In this document: piece after piece, positions 43,666 to 51,992 of the stretch
How the letters are laid out: each line of letters opens with the position of its first letter
How positions within the stretch are numbered: position 1 is the first letter of the stretch
Origin: Chryseobacterium paridis
Lineage (GTDB): Bacteria > Bacteroidota > Bacteroidia > Flavobacteriales > Weeksellaceae
Assembly (NCBI RefSeq): GCF_016595215.1
Contig: NZ_JAENHK010000001.1
Location: 806,001 to 870,000 of the forward strand
Length of the DNA: 64,000 bases
Reading direction: 5' to 3'
Notes under the pieces: generated by a model
What the model was told of the DNA's origin: nothing
The model's input: only the letters and a program-made list of their open reading frames with translations
Databases searched by the model: none
Made by a program: the position numbers and the translations under genes

Positions 43666-44037
43666 TCAATAAATTACAGGAATCAGGAAAAGAACACATC
43701 CAATAAAAAAGGCAAAAGTCAAAAAATGAACCCTATAATCGTTGATTCTTAGAAAAAGAAACTGATTGATTATTCTTAAAGCCCAAAATCCCGAATTCGT
43801 TAATAGAAAATATCTGCCAAAGGCTGTTTCTAATATTTCCTTATTAAAATAAAGACATAGTAATCCTGTGGCGAAGAAAACGAAAATGAGCTGGATATTT
43901 AAGATTTGCATAATGGCTCTATTAACCTGAGAAAGTTTTGACAAATCTTTTTTCCAGTTAAAAAAAATCCAGAAAAATAAATGAAACACACCAAGTAGTA
44001 GAGAATAAATTCCGCAAATAGTGATGATTGTTTCCAT
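43666..44037 (-). CDS. Small four-helix membrane protein of unknown function
   Basis: A 123-residue protein with four hydrophobic segments, around residues 5-25, 45-63, 75-95 and 103-121. It begins METIITICGIYSLLLGVFHLFFW and has a SKLSQVNRAIMQILNIQLIFVF core. I do not recognise a named family, although small proteins of this form are common in Bacteroidota. It lies 11 bases after the uvrB stop and is probably read from the same transcript; there is no evidence for a link to DNA repair. Confidence 0.65.
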   Translation of the reverse strand: METIITICGIYSLLLGVFHLFFWIFFNWKKDLSKLSQVNRAIMQILNIQLIFVFFATGLLCLYFNKEILETAFGRYFLLTNSGFWALRIINQFLFLRINDYRVHFLTFAFFIGCVLFLIPVIY

Positions 44038-44048
44038 TGTTATTTTGG

Positions 44049-46040
44049 CTAGTTTTTCAAACCTGCAATTTCGTCCCGAAGTTTTGCTGCTTTTATAAAA
44101 TCAAGGTTTTTCGCCGCTGCTTCCATTTCCTTTTGCTTTTGCTCAATCATCTTCTCTATATCTTCAGTGGCGTAATTTGCCTTAGCTTCAGCAACCTTCT
44201 GAATAATTTCCTTTTGGGTATATTTTGAATCAGGAAAGTCTTTGCTTCTACCAACAAGATTTTCTGAAATCTTTTTATTTAAAGCGGTTGGTACCAAGCC
44301 GTTTTCTTCATTGTGTTTCATCTGCTTTGTACGACGGTACTCCGTTTCGTCCAAAGTTGCCTGCATTGACTTTGTGATTTTATCGGCATACATAATCGCT
44401 TTTCCGTTGACATTTCTTGCAGCTCGTCCAACTGTCTGAATCATTGATCTTCTGCTTCTTAGCATTCCTTCTTTGTCAGCATCCAGGATTGCAACTAATG
44501 AAACTTCCGGTAAATCCAATCCTTCTCGGAGTAAGTTAACTCCAATCAAAACATCAAAAACGCCTAATCTCAGATCCTGCATGATCTGAATACGTTCTAA
44601 TGTTTCAACATCTGAGTGGATATACCTTGTCCTGATACCGAATTTTGTAAAATATTTGGTGAGCTCCTCGGCCATTTTTTTTGTTAGTGTCGTCACCAGA
44701 ACTCTTTCATCCGCAGCTGCTCTCTTATGGATCTCTTCCATAAGATCATCAATTTGATTTAGAGATGGTCTCACTTCAATTACAGGATCAAGAAGCCCTG
44801 TCGGGCGGATAATTTGTTCAATATAAGCTCCACCTGTTTTCTCTAATTCGTAATCTGCTGGTGTTGCAGAAACATAAATAACCTGGTTCTGCATGGTCTC
44901 AAACTCGTCAAATTTTAATGGTCTGTTGTCCATCGCAGCAGGTAGTCTGAAGCCATATTCCACCAATGCTTCTTTTCGGCTTCTGTCACCGCCATACATT
45001 GCATGGACCTGAGGAACGGTTACGTGGCTTTCATCAATAACCATAAGAAAGTCCTTAGGGAAATAATCAATAAGACAGAAAGGCCTTGTGCCTGGTAATC
45101 TTCCATCAAGATATCTTGAGTAATTTTCGATTCCGGAACAATATCCTAACTCTTTAATCATTTCAAGATCGAGCTCCGTTCTTTCCTGTAGTCTTTTAGC
45201 TTCAAGGGGCTTATCAACCGAACTGAAGAAATCCACTTGTTTTACCATATCATCCTGGATATCTCTGATTGCCCCATTTAGTGTTTCTTTTGAGGTAACA
45301 AAGAGGTTAGCAGGATAAATCTGTATCTGTTCAAAACTCGAAGTTACATTTCCGGTAACCGGATCAAAACTTTGAATTTTTTCAATCTCATCGCCAAAAA
45401 ACTGAATTCTTATCGCATCATCAGCATAAGCTGGAAAGACATCAATGACATCTCCTTTCACCCGAAACGTTCCTCTTTGAAACTCATTCAGTGTTCTTGC
45501 ATAAAGTGCACTTACTAAAGAATGGAGAAGTGCTGTTCTCGTTACTTTTTCTCCAATTCCAATAGAAATGAGCGATTTGTGAAATTCAGTTGGGTTTCCA
45601 ATACCATAGATGCATGAAACAGAAGCTACAATTAATACATCCCTTCTTCCAGATAGTAAACTTGCAGTGGCCGAAAGACGTAATTTTTCTACTTCTTCAT
45701 TGATACTTAGGTCTTTTTCAATGTAAGTTCCTGTAGTAGCAATATAGGCTTCGGGTTGATAATAATCGTAATAACTTACAAAATACTCAACAGCATTATC
45801 TGGAAAAAACTCTTTGAATTCCATAAAAAGCTGTGCTGCTAAAGTTTTATTATGTGCTAAAACTAAAGTAGGTTTCTGAACATTATTGACAACGTTTGCA
45901 ATTGTAAATGTTTTTCCGGATCCTGTAACCCCTAATAAAGTCTGATATTTCTCACCGATTTCAATTCCTTCGGTAAGCTTTTCAATGGCTTGAGGTTGAT
46001 CTCCGGTTGGTTTATACTCTGAGTGAAGATTGAAGTTCAT
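44049..46040 (-). CDS. uvrB: Excinuclease ABC subunit B (UvrB)
   Basis: A 663-residue DNA-repair helicase-like protein, close to the E. coli length. It has Walker A GVTGSGKTFT near residue 37, the beta-hairpin region YYDYYQPEAYIATTGTYIEKD (abbreviated), DESHVTVPQ as helicase motif II, TTLTKKMAEELT, GLDLPEVSLVAILDADKEG and QTVGRAARN. The C-terminal UVR motif (AAKNLDFIKAAKLRDEI) contacts UvrC. It verifies damage after UvrA loading and recruits UvrC. A TAAATTTG at 46045-46052 lies so close to the ATG that it would give a leaderless message if used. Confidence 0.97.
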   Translation of the reverse strand: MNFNLHSEYKPTGDQPQAIEKLTEGIEIGEKYQTLLGVTGSGKTFTIANVVNNVQKPTLVLAHNKTLAAQLFMEFKEFFPDNAVEYFVSYYDYYQPEAYIATTGTYIEKDLSINEEVEKLRLSATASLLSGRRDVLIVASVSCIYGIGNPTEFHKSLISIGIGEKVTRTALLHSLVSALYARTLNEFQRGTFRVKGDVIDVFPAYADDAIRIQFFGDEIEKIQSFDPVTGNVTSSFEQIQIYPANLFVTSKETLNGAIRDIQDDMVKQVDFFSSVDKPLEAKRLQERTELDLEMIKELGYCSGIENYSRYLDGRLPGTRPFCLIDYFPKDFLMVIDESHVTVPQVHAMYGGDRSRKEALVEYGFRLPAAMDNRPLKFDEFETMQNQVIYVSATPADYELEKTGGAYIEQIIRPTGLLDPVIEVRPSLNQIDDLMEEIHKRAAADERVLVTTLTKKMAEELTKYFTKFGIRTRYIHSDVETLERIQIMQDLRLGVFDVLIGVNLLREGLDLPEVSLVAILDADKEGMLRSRRSMIQTVGRAARNVNGKAIMYADKITKSMQATLDETEYRRTKQMKHNEENGLVPTALNKKISENLVGRSKDFPDSKYTQKEIIQKVAEAKANYATEDIEKMIEQKQKEMEAAAKNLDFIKAAKLRDEIAGLKN

Positions 46041-46061
46041 ACATCAAATTTATAAAAAAAA

Positions 46062-46081
46062 AGAGTCCTTTTCAGGACTCT
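46062..46081 (-). terminator. Terminator of the BlaI/M56-TonB operon
   Basis: AGAGTCCT pairs with AGGACTCT around TTTC, followed by nine T residues on the minus strand. Confidence 0.85.
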
Positions 46082-46092
46082 CGTAATTATTA

Positions 46093-47535
46093 TCATTTTT
46101 TCTTACCTTCAAATATCATGGCTAGTGGAAGCTTAAAAACCGTCGCTGCAGGTTTTCCATCTGCCAATGCAGGTTTCCAATTGATATTTTCTGTGGAGAC
46201 CTTGGTGGCTCTTACACTCTCGTCATTAAAAACTTTGTTATTTCCGTCTGCTACTACTTTCTCTACTGTGCCTTCTGCATTTATTGAAATGTATACATTG
46301 GATTGAAGCCGGCCTTCATCTCCTTTAAATACACTGCCATTAAAATTTTTTGCTACTTTGTTTCGGAATTCATTAATTCCCTTTGGGAATTCTGCCTGAA
46401 CAAAAGAATTGTTTGCTGGGGGTGGAGGTGGCGGAATGTCATGATCTCCACTCATGTTTGCTTTCTTAGGTACATTTTTTTCTACACGAGGGGGAGAAGG
46501 CGGAGGAGGTGCAAGATTTTTATTTATTTTCCCTTTCTTTGAGACTGCTTTTTTCGTTGGACGAATTGTATCAAAAGCTGTTATCTTATTATCTGTATTT
46601 TTAGCTTGATGAACTATTTCTTTTAATAAAACCGAAGAAGCTTTTGTATATTCTTTTGAAATATCTGAAATCGGGTTGTGGTTATTAGCATAAGTTTTTT
46701 GTACAAACAGTCCGAATGCTGTTACTAATATTGGGATACTTACGGCCTTTTTTAGTCCAATAAATTTGGATTTTTTAGTATTCATCATAATAAATCGTTT
46801 TTTGGTATTTGTAAAATTAAATGAGTGGGTGAATTCAAGTTTTTGAGAATCGACTATTTCATTAAGGATTAGATGCTGGTAGTCTTTAATATCAATGTTG
46901 CTTTCCAAAACATTCTCATCAGCAAGGAATTCATGATTGGTGATCATTGCTCTTTTATAAAAATAAAGGGCAGGGTTAAACCAGGTAATTACTTTGAAAA
47001 ACTCAATCAGGAATAGATCCCAACTGTGTTTTTGATCCAAATGGCTTTTCTCATGAAGAAATATTCTGGGATCTATTTGGCCATTGATTATATAATTTTC
47101 ACCCAGATAAATTGTTTTCCAGAAAGTAAATGGTGAAAAATTATTTGGGGTTACCACGATTTTACAGTGATCATGATAGAGTGTTTTTCCTTTGATATTC
47201 AGGATCTTTGCAATCGATAATATAGCTTTTACTAAAAGCAATAAAGTGATAATTGCATAGATGATCAAAAGAATAGTTGTCCAGTCAAATGTTTCCTGTT
47301 TTGCAGGAATGGTTAATATCTGTTGTGTGGTTTCTTCAAATCTTAATTGTGAATCTATTGACGAAGCAGGTCTTTCTGTTGTAATTGATATAAAAGGGAT
47401 TGTATATGAAAAGGCTAATGAAAAAAGTAAGAAAAACCTGTTGAAACGATACATCTTTTCTTTTTCCAATAACAAATGATAGACTACAATAAGTAATGAA
47501 GAGCACAAAATTATTTTAAGAAAAATGTAGAGCAT
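46093..47535 (-). CDS. M56 (BlaR1-type) membrane metallopeptidase with TonB-like C-terminal domain
   Basis: A 480-residue protein. The N-terminal half has four membrane helices with an M56 peptidase site between the third and fourth: FLHEKSHLDQ (HExxH) and NHEFLADE carrying the third ligand. After a helix at about residues 260-280 comes a proline-rich linker (NLAPPPPSPP, then PPPPPPANN), and the last 120 residues form a TonB-like domain (VYISINAEGTVEKV, FNDESVRATK, WKPALADGKPAATVFKLPL). This 'BlaR1-TonB' layout is common in Bacteroidota. It is coupled to the BlaI repressor gene two bases upstream and probably cleaves it on an envelope signal. Confidence 0.88.
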   Translation of the reverse strand: MLYIFLKIILCSSLLIVVYHLLLEKEKMYRFNRFFLLFSLAFSYTIPFISITTERPASSIDSQLRFEETTQQILTIPAKQETFDWTTILLIIYAIITLLLLVKAILSIAKILNIKGKTLYHDHCKIVVTPNNFSPFTFWKTIYLGENYIINGQIDPRIFLHEKSHLDQKHSWDLFLIEFFKVITWFNPALYFYKRAMITNHEFLADENVLESNIDIKDYQHLILNEIVDSQKLEFTHSFNFTNTKKRFIMMNTKKSKFIGLKKAVSIPILVTAFGLFVQKTYANNHNPISDISKEYTKASSVLLKEIVHQAKNTDNKITAFDTIRPTKKAVSKKGKINKNLAPPPPSPPRVEKNVPKKANMSGDHDIPPPPPPANNSFVQAEFPKGINEFRNKVAKNFNGSVFKGDEGRLQSNVYISINAEGTVEKVVADGNNKVFNDESVRATKVSTENINWKPALADGKPAATVFKLPLAMIFEGKKK

Positions 47536-47537
47536 TT

Positions 47538-47909
47538 TTATTCTTTTATTTGTTGATCAATTATTTCGCGAAGTTCTATCAACTGCTTCTGAGTCAATTT
47601 GGTATTTGATGTAAAAAATGAAGCAAATTGCGTAACCGAGCTGTTGAAAAAACGGTCAATCATGGAAGTCATTTCTTCCTTGAAATATTCTCCTTTAGCT
47701 ACCTTTGGATAGTATTCGCGAGAATTTCCATATAATGTATAGCCCACCAGATCTTTATTCTGCATTCTTTTGAGAAGTGTGGCAACAGTTGTTGCTGCTG
47801 GTTTAGGGTCTGGGTAAAGATCCAGGATGTCTTTCATGAAAACCTTCTTTTTATCCCAAAGAATTTCCATAAGATCTTTTTCAGAATCTGTTAGTTTTAT
47901 TTCTTTCAT
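47538..47909 (-). CDS. BlaI/MecI/CopY-family transcriptional repressor
   Basis: A 123-residue winged-helix repressor. It starts MKEIKLTDSEKDLMEILWDKK, carries a helix-turn-helix at about residues 25-60 (KPAATTVATLLKRMQNKDLVGY), and has a C-terminal helical dimerisation part. It is expected to repress its own operon with the M56-TonB protein and to be released when cut by that protein. The dyad TTCTACAAATGTAGAA at 47931-47946 fits the BlaI core TACAnnTGTA and sits 22 bases before the start codon. No beta-lactamase gene lies next to it. Confidence 0.9.
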   Translation of the reverse strand: MKEIKLTDSEKDLMEILWDKKKVFMKDILDLYPDPKPAATTVATLLKRMQNKDLVGYTLYGNSREYYPKVAKGEYFKEEMTSMIDRFFNSSVTQFASFFTSNTKLTQKQLIELREIIDQQIKE

Positions 47910-47930
47910 ATTCTACGTTTTGATACTTTG

Positions 47931-47946
47931 TTCTACAAATGTAGAA
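47931..47946 (-). promoter_or_regulatory. BlaI-type operator overlapping a -7 box
   Basis: TTCTACAAATGTAGAA is a perfect inverted repeat of 7+2+7 bases. The minus strand reads TACATTTG within it, a full TAnnTTTG -7 match, so repressor binding would block the promoter directly. A half-site TTCTAC recurs at 47911-47916. Confidence 0.75.
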
Positions 47947-48018
47947 TAAAAATTTAATCTAACAAATTTTTGTGGCACTATTTTTCCATTATTTTTTTCA
48001 ACCACTAATCACAATCCT

Positions 48019-49236
48019 ATGAAATTCAATAAGTTTTATGTACCAGTTTTAAGTCTTTTTTTAGTTTTGACCTCATGTAAAAAAAATAACGCAAGTGCTC
48101 AAAGAGTCAGCAGTGATGGCGGAGTAGAAACTGAAAAACCAAATTCTAATTACAAACCAGCATTTGTAGGGCAAACCAGAATTAAAGCAGTAAAAACTTC
48201 AACTCCTTATAAAGTAGAAGTATTGAGTAAAGACTTCGATAGGCCTTGGGGTATTATTAATTTACCAGATGGTAGATTTTTAATTACCGAAAAATCAGGC
48301 TATATGAGTGTTGTTTCTTCCGATGGAAAACAAATTTCTAAAATTTCAGGCTTTCCAAAAGTTGATTCAAAAGGTCAGGGCGGAATGTTGGATGTTGCTC
48401 TTGATCCTGATTTTAAAACTAATAATATAATCTATTTTAGTTTTTCTGAACCATTTGGAAAAGGGAATTTAACTTCTGTTGCAAAGGGTAAGCTTTCACA
48501 AGATTTAAAAACAATAGATGAAGTAAAGGTTATTTTTCGTGCAGAGCCTTCTTATAATGGAGATAAACATTATGGTAGCCGATTGGCTTTTGATAAAGAT
48601 GGAAATTTATTCGTAAGTACGGGAGAAAGGTCAGATAAAGAAACGAGAGTGTATGCTCAGAAAACAGATAATTATTTAGGAAAAATACTCAAAATAACAA
48701 AAGATGGTAAGCCTGCTCCCGGGAATCCATTTATTGGAAAAGCAGGATTTAAACCTGAAATTTATGCTTATGGTGTAAGAAACCCTCAGGGATTGGCTAT
48801 TGATCCAAAAGGTAACCTTTGGGATGTGGAGATGGGACCAAGGGGAGGAGATGAAATTAATTTTATTCAACCCGGTAAAAATTATGGATGGGGTGATGTT
48901 ACGTATGGTATTGAATATTCTGGTGCAAAAGTAGGAGAAGGAATAACCCAAAGAGAAGGAACGGAACAGCCTGTGTATTATTGGGATCCGGTAATTTCTC
49001 CAAGCGGGGTTACTTTCTATACCGGGAATATAGATGAATGGAAAGGGAATTTATTCATCGGTTGTTTAAGTGGTGAGCATATTAATCGAATCGTGATGAA
49101 AGATAATAAAGTAGTTGGAGAAGAGCGACTTTTGGCCGATCAGAAGGAAAGATTCCGGGATGTTTTAGATGGAATGGATGGTAATATTTATGCGGTGACT
49201 GATAGCGGGAAACTATATAAAATTTCTAAAAAATAA
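48019..49236 (+). CDS. PQQ-type sugar dehydrogenase lipoprotein (GSDH/YliI-like)
   Basis: A 405-residue lipoprotein with signal ending VLTSC (Cys20). It is a six-bladed propeller of the glucose/sorbosone dehydrogenase family, with DRPWGIINLPDGRFLITEKSG near residue 75 (abbreviated), GQGGMLDVALDP, GDKHYGSRLAFD, AYGVRNPQGLAID and NYGWGDVTYG. Family members such as YliI oxidise aldoses with PQQ, and catalytic His and Arg residues lie in GDKHYGSR and YGVRNPQG. It would act in the periplasm or at the cell surface. PQQ synthesis genes are not in the window, so the cofactor may be taken up. Confidence 0.88.
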   Translation: MKFNKFYVPVLSLFLVLTSCKKNNASAQRVSSDGGVETEKPNSNYKPAFVGQTRIKAVKTSTPYKVEVLSKDFDRPWGIINLPDGRFLITEKSGYMSVVSSDGKQISKISGFPKVDSKGQGGMLDVALDPDFKTNNIIYFSFSEPFGKGNLTSVAKGKLSQDLKTIDEVKVIFRAEPSYNGDKHYGSRLAFDKDGNLFVSTGERSDKETRVYAQKTDNYLGKILKITKDGKPAPGNPFIGKAGFKPEIYAYGVRNPQGLAIDPKGNLWDVEMGPRGGDEINFIQPGKNYGWGDVTYGIEYSGAKVGEGITQREGTEQPVYYWDPVISPSGVTFYTGNIDEWKGNLFIGCLSGEHINRIVMKDNKVVGEERLLADQKERFRDVLDGMDGNIYAVTDSGKLYKISKK

Positions 49237-49240
49237 GTAA

Positions 49241-49270
49241 AAAAGGCTCCGGATATATTCGGAGCCTTTT
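49241..49270. terminator. Bidirectional terminator between sugar dehydrogenase and TonB receptor
   Basis: AAAAGGCTCCG pairs with CGGAGCCTTTT around an eight-base loop. Confidence 0.85.
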
Positions 49271-49275
49271 TACGC

Positions 49276-51717
49276 TTAAAACCTGAAGTTAAATCTGGCA
49301 AAAACCTGTCTTCCTGCAAAGCCCATTTGTACTGGATCAAAAATCCCCCCGGATTCAGTATTTCCAGCCGAAACGGCTTCTCTTTGAAGTGTAGGATACC
49401 TGTTAAATAGATTTTTACTACCAATTGTTAAGCTAATATTTTTTGAAAAATCATATCCAAAAGATAAGTCGGTCGTGATTTTTGCATTATAGGTTTGAAA
49501 ATCATCTGGCCCATTGTATCCAATTAGGGTCAGTTTATGGAATCTCACCAATTGTAAATTGGCATTGAATTTTGAGATTTTATAATTTAAGCTCAAGTTG
49601 ACTTTTGTTTTAGGAGCTGAGGCTAAAATAAACGCGCGTTCACGAGCACTAAGATAAATATCTTCTTTTCCTTTCAGCTTTTCTGAAACATTGACAGAAG
49701 TAATTTCCATATCATTATAGTTTCCTGCTAAAGTTGCAGAAAGCCTTCCATTTCCAATTGTTTCGTTATAACTCAATATAACGTCTACTCCTTTTGTTCT
49801 TGTATCTATGGCATTAGAGAAGAATTGTGCCTGATCAATATAAGGATAATCTACCTGAACATCTGGTGGTAAATCGGTTCTGGAAAAATTACCTGTCAAT
49901 ACAATTCTATTTTTAACATTAATGTAGTATCCATCAATTGTTGCGGTGAATTTTCCTGTATTGAAGGTAAATCCAACACTTCCATTTACTGAGGTTTCCT
50001 GCTTCAACTGAGGGATTCCAGTCCTTACTGCTAAATCACTGTCGTTGGGTGCCAACTGAATAGTAACCAGTTTATTACCTTGGAAATTGGTGAATTGTAA
50101 ATCAAAGTATTTTTGAGCTAAAGAAGGCGCTCTGAATCCTGTAGAAACAGAACCTCGAAGAGCGAATTGAGGAGTTATAGCATATCTTGTCGCAAATTTT
50201 CCATTGATTGTACTTCCAAAATCGTTGTAATTTTCAAATCTCCCCGCAACGCTAACCATCCATTTTTTAGTGATATCAAGTTCAGTATCCACATAGGCAG
50301 CGAAATTATTTCTGTTTTTATTTAAATTCACCGAATATCCTGGAAATCCCTGTGAGCCACCTGGTCTATATCGGACTGGATCTGATCCGGGAACTGGGAC
50401 CAATAAGTTTTGAGGAGTGTCATTAGTTACAATATTTCCATTGATATCATATGCAGCATAAGATGCTTCTTCACCCTTTATAATTTCAAATCTCTCATAT
50501 CTGAATTCGGAACCGAAAGCAATATTAAGTCCTTCTAAAACATTGAATTGTTTTGTGGCATTAAATCCAGTTGTGTTTTGCAGTAAAGAATGTCCTCCTG
50601 CGTTAAAACTAGTTGGGGATTTTACTCCTAAAGTTGCATTTAATGTATTATCGATCTGGTAGGTGAATCGGTTGCTTCCAAAAGCATTATAAAAATCAAC
50701 ATCCCAATCCAGAACTTTGAACTTTAATCCATTATCAAAAGTGAAATCTGTTATTTTAGTATTTTCAATGGGGTTAAATCCGTTTGGATAGATTTCCGGA
50801 ATATTTTTATCGTCATCAGCTTTTCTCGTCCATGCATAAGCGTGGGTATTTCTATTGGAGAATCCTTGACGTGAATAGAACGTGAGATTATCTGATAAGG
50901 GAAGTTGTATATTACCAAAGAAATAAACATTCTGTGATTTGGCGTCTCCAAATCTTTGTCTTGGAGCATCATAAATGGCAGGATTTGCATTTCTGATTGC
51001 GTATTCTTTATTCACGAATTCGGCTGTGAAATTTCCAAAACCTCCTTTATTACCTATTTTTGTTCCAAGATTACCATTGAAATCGAATGTAAGCCCATCT
51101 ATTTTGTGATCGGAAACAACATCATTGTTGCCAGGGCTTTTAAATAAATTCATTCCGGAAAAAACATTTCCTTCAAATCCTTTATCCCGGTCATTTAAAA
51201 TGACATTGATAACCCCAGCAATAGCATCAGAACCATATTGGGCAGATGCTCCGTCACGAAGAACCTCTATTCTTTTGATTGCCCCGATTGGAATTGTATT
51301 CATATCGTATCCCGTATTTCCCCTTCCTTTAGTACCGAAAAGGTTGATAAGAGAAGACTGATGGTATCTTTTGCCGTTTAATAAAAGTAAAGTTTGGTCT
51401 GGTCCCAGCCCTCTTAAGGTAGCGGGATCTACTGCATCCGCACCATCGGAGCCTGATTGTTTATTTGAATTAAAAGAAGGAGCTGCAAACTGTAAAAGTT
51501 GATTGACCTCTATTTGTCCTGTGGATTGACTTACTTGCTTAATATCAATGACGTCAATAGGAACAGGAGTGTCGATGACAGTTCTTTTTTTATTTCGGCT
51601 TCCGGTAATCGCTACTTCTTCAATTTTAGCTTCCTTTGAAATGGTATCATTGGTTTGCTGCGAATATAAAGCTGCAGTCGTGCCAAGAAATAAGGCACTC
51701 AGGTATTTAATTTTCAT
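49276..51717 (-). CDS. TonB-dependent receptor (BtuB/CirA-like plug)
   Basis: The start at 51717 gives 813 residues with signal MKIKYLSALFLGTTAALYSQ. The longer frame to 51792 is unlikely because the -7 box at 51750-51757 lies inside it. The plug has ITGSRNKKRTVIDTPVPIDV, TLRGLGPDQTLLLLNGKR and IKRIEVLRDGASAQYGSDAIAGVIN, and the barrel ends RQVFARFNFRF. Receptors with this plug type are diverse (vitamin B12, peptides, sugars), so the ligand is unknown. It is convergent with the sugar dehydrogenase gene; the two share only the terminator. Confidence 0.9.
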   Translation of the reverse strand: MKIKYLSALFLGTTAALYSQQTNDTISKEAKIEEVAITGSRNKKRTVIDTPVPIDVIDIKQVSQSTGQIEVNQLLQFAAPSFNSNKQSGSDGADAVDPATLRGLGPDQTLLLLNGKRYHQSSLINLFGTKGRGNTGYDMNTIPIGAIKRIEVLRDGASAQYGSDAIAGVINVILNDRDKGFEGNVFSGMNLFKSPGNNDVVSDHKIDGLTFDFNGNLGTKIGNKGGFGNFTAEFVNKEYAIRNANPAIYDAPRQRFGDAKSQNVYFFGNIQLPLSDNLTFYSRQGFSNRNTHAYAWTRKADDDKNIPEIYPNGFNPIENTKITDFTFDNGLKFKVLDWDVDFYNAFGSNRFTYQIDNTLNATLGVKSPTSFNAGGHSLLQNTTGFNATKQFNVLEGLNIAFGSEFRYERFEIIKGEEASYAAYDINGNIVTNDTPQNLLVPVPGSDPVRYRPGGSQGFPGYSVNLNKNRNNFAAYVDTELDITKKWMVSVAGRFENYNDFGSTINGKFATRYAITPQFALRGSVSTGFRAPSLAQKYFDLQFTNFQGNKLVTIQLAPNDSDLAVRTGIPQLKQETSVNGSVGFTFNTGKFTATIDGYYINVKNRIVLTGNFSRTDLPPDVQVDYPYIDQAQFFSNAIDTRTKGVDVILSYNETIGNGRLSATLAGNYNDMEITSVNVSEKLKGKEDIYLSARERAFILASAPKTKVNLSLNYKISKFNANLQLVRFHKLTLIGYNGPDDFQTYNAKITTDLSFGYDFSKNISLTIGSKNLFNRYPTLQREAVSAGNTESGGIFDPVQMGFAGRQVFARFNFRF

Positions 51718-51749
51718 ATATATCAAGTTTCGGTGATTGGTAATTTGAT

Positions 51750-51757
51750 CAAAAGTA
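51750..51757 (-). promoter_or_regulatory. -7 box (TACTTTTG) of the TonB receptor gene
   Basis: A full TAnnTTTG match 33 bases before the ATG at 51717. The rest of the 51718-51992 spacer is AT-rich and holds only this and the tnaA terminator. Confidence 0.65.
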
Positions 51758-51962
51758 TTGATTTTTGATTTTAAATCAACAAAAAAAATCACTATTGTTT
51801 GAAAAGTATTATGAAAAATAAATGTTAAGCATAATTAAATGAAAAAAATTAATTAAAATCAAAAAATCAGTTAAAATATAAAAATGTCAATACTAAATAT
51901 ATAAGATGTTGAATTGTGACGAATATTTTTAATTATTCGATGTGCTGGTTATTATCAAATAA

Positions 51963-51988
51963 AAAACCGGGAGCTAAATCCCGGTTTT
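51963..51988 (-). terminator. Terminator of tnaA
   Basis: AAAACCGGG pairs with CCCGGTTTT around eight bases, with a T-run on the minus strand. Confidence 0.85.
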
Positions 51989-51992
51989 AATT

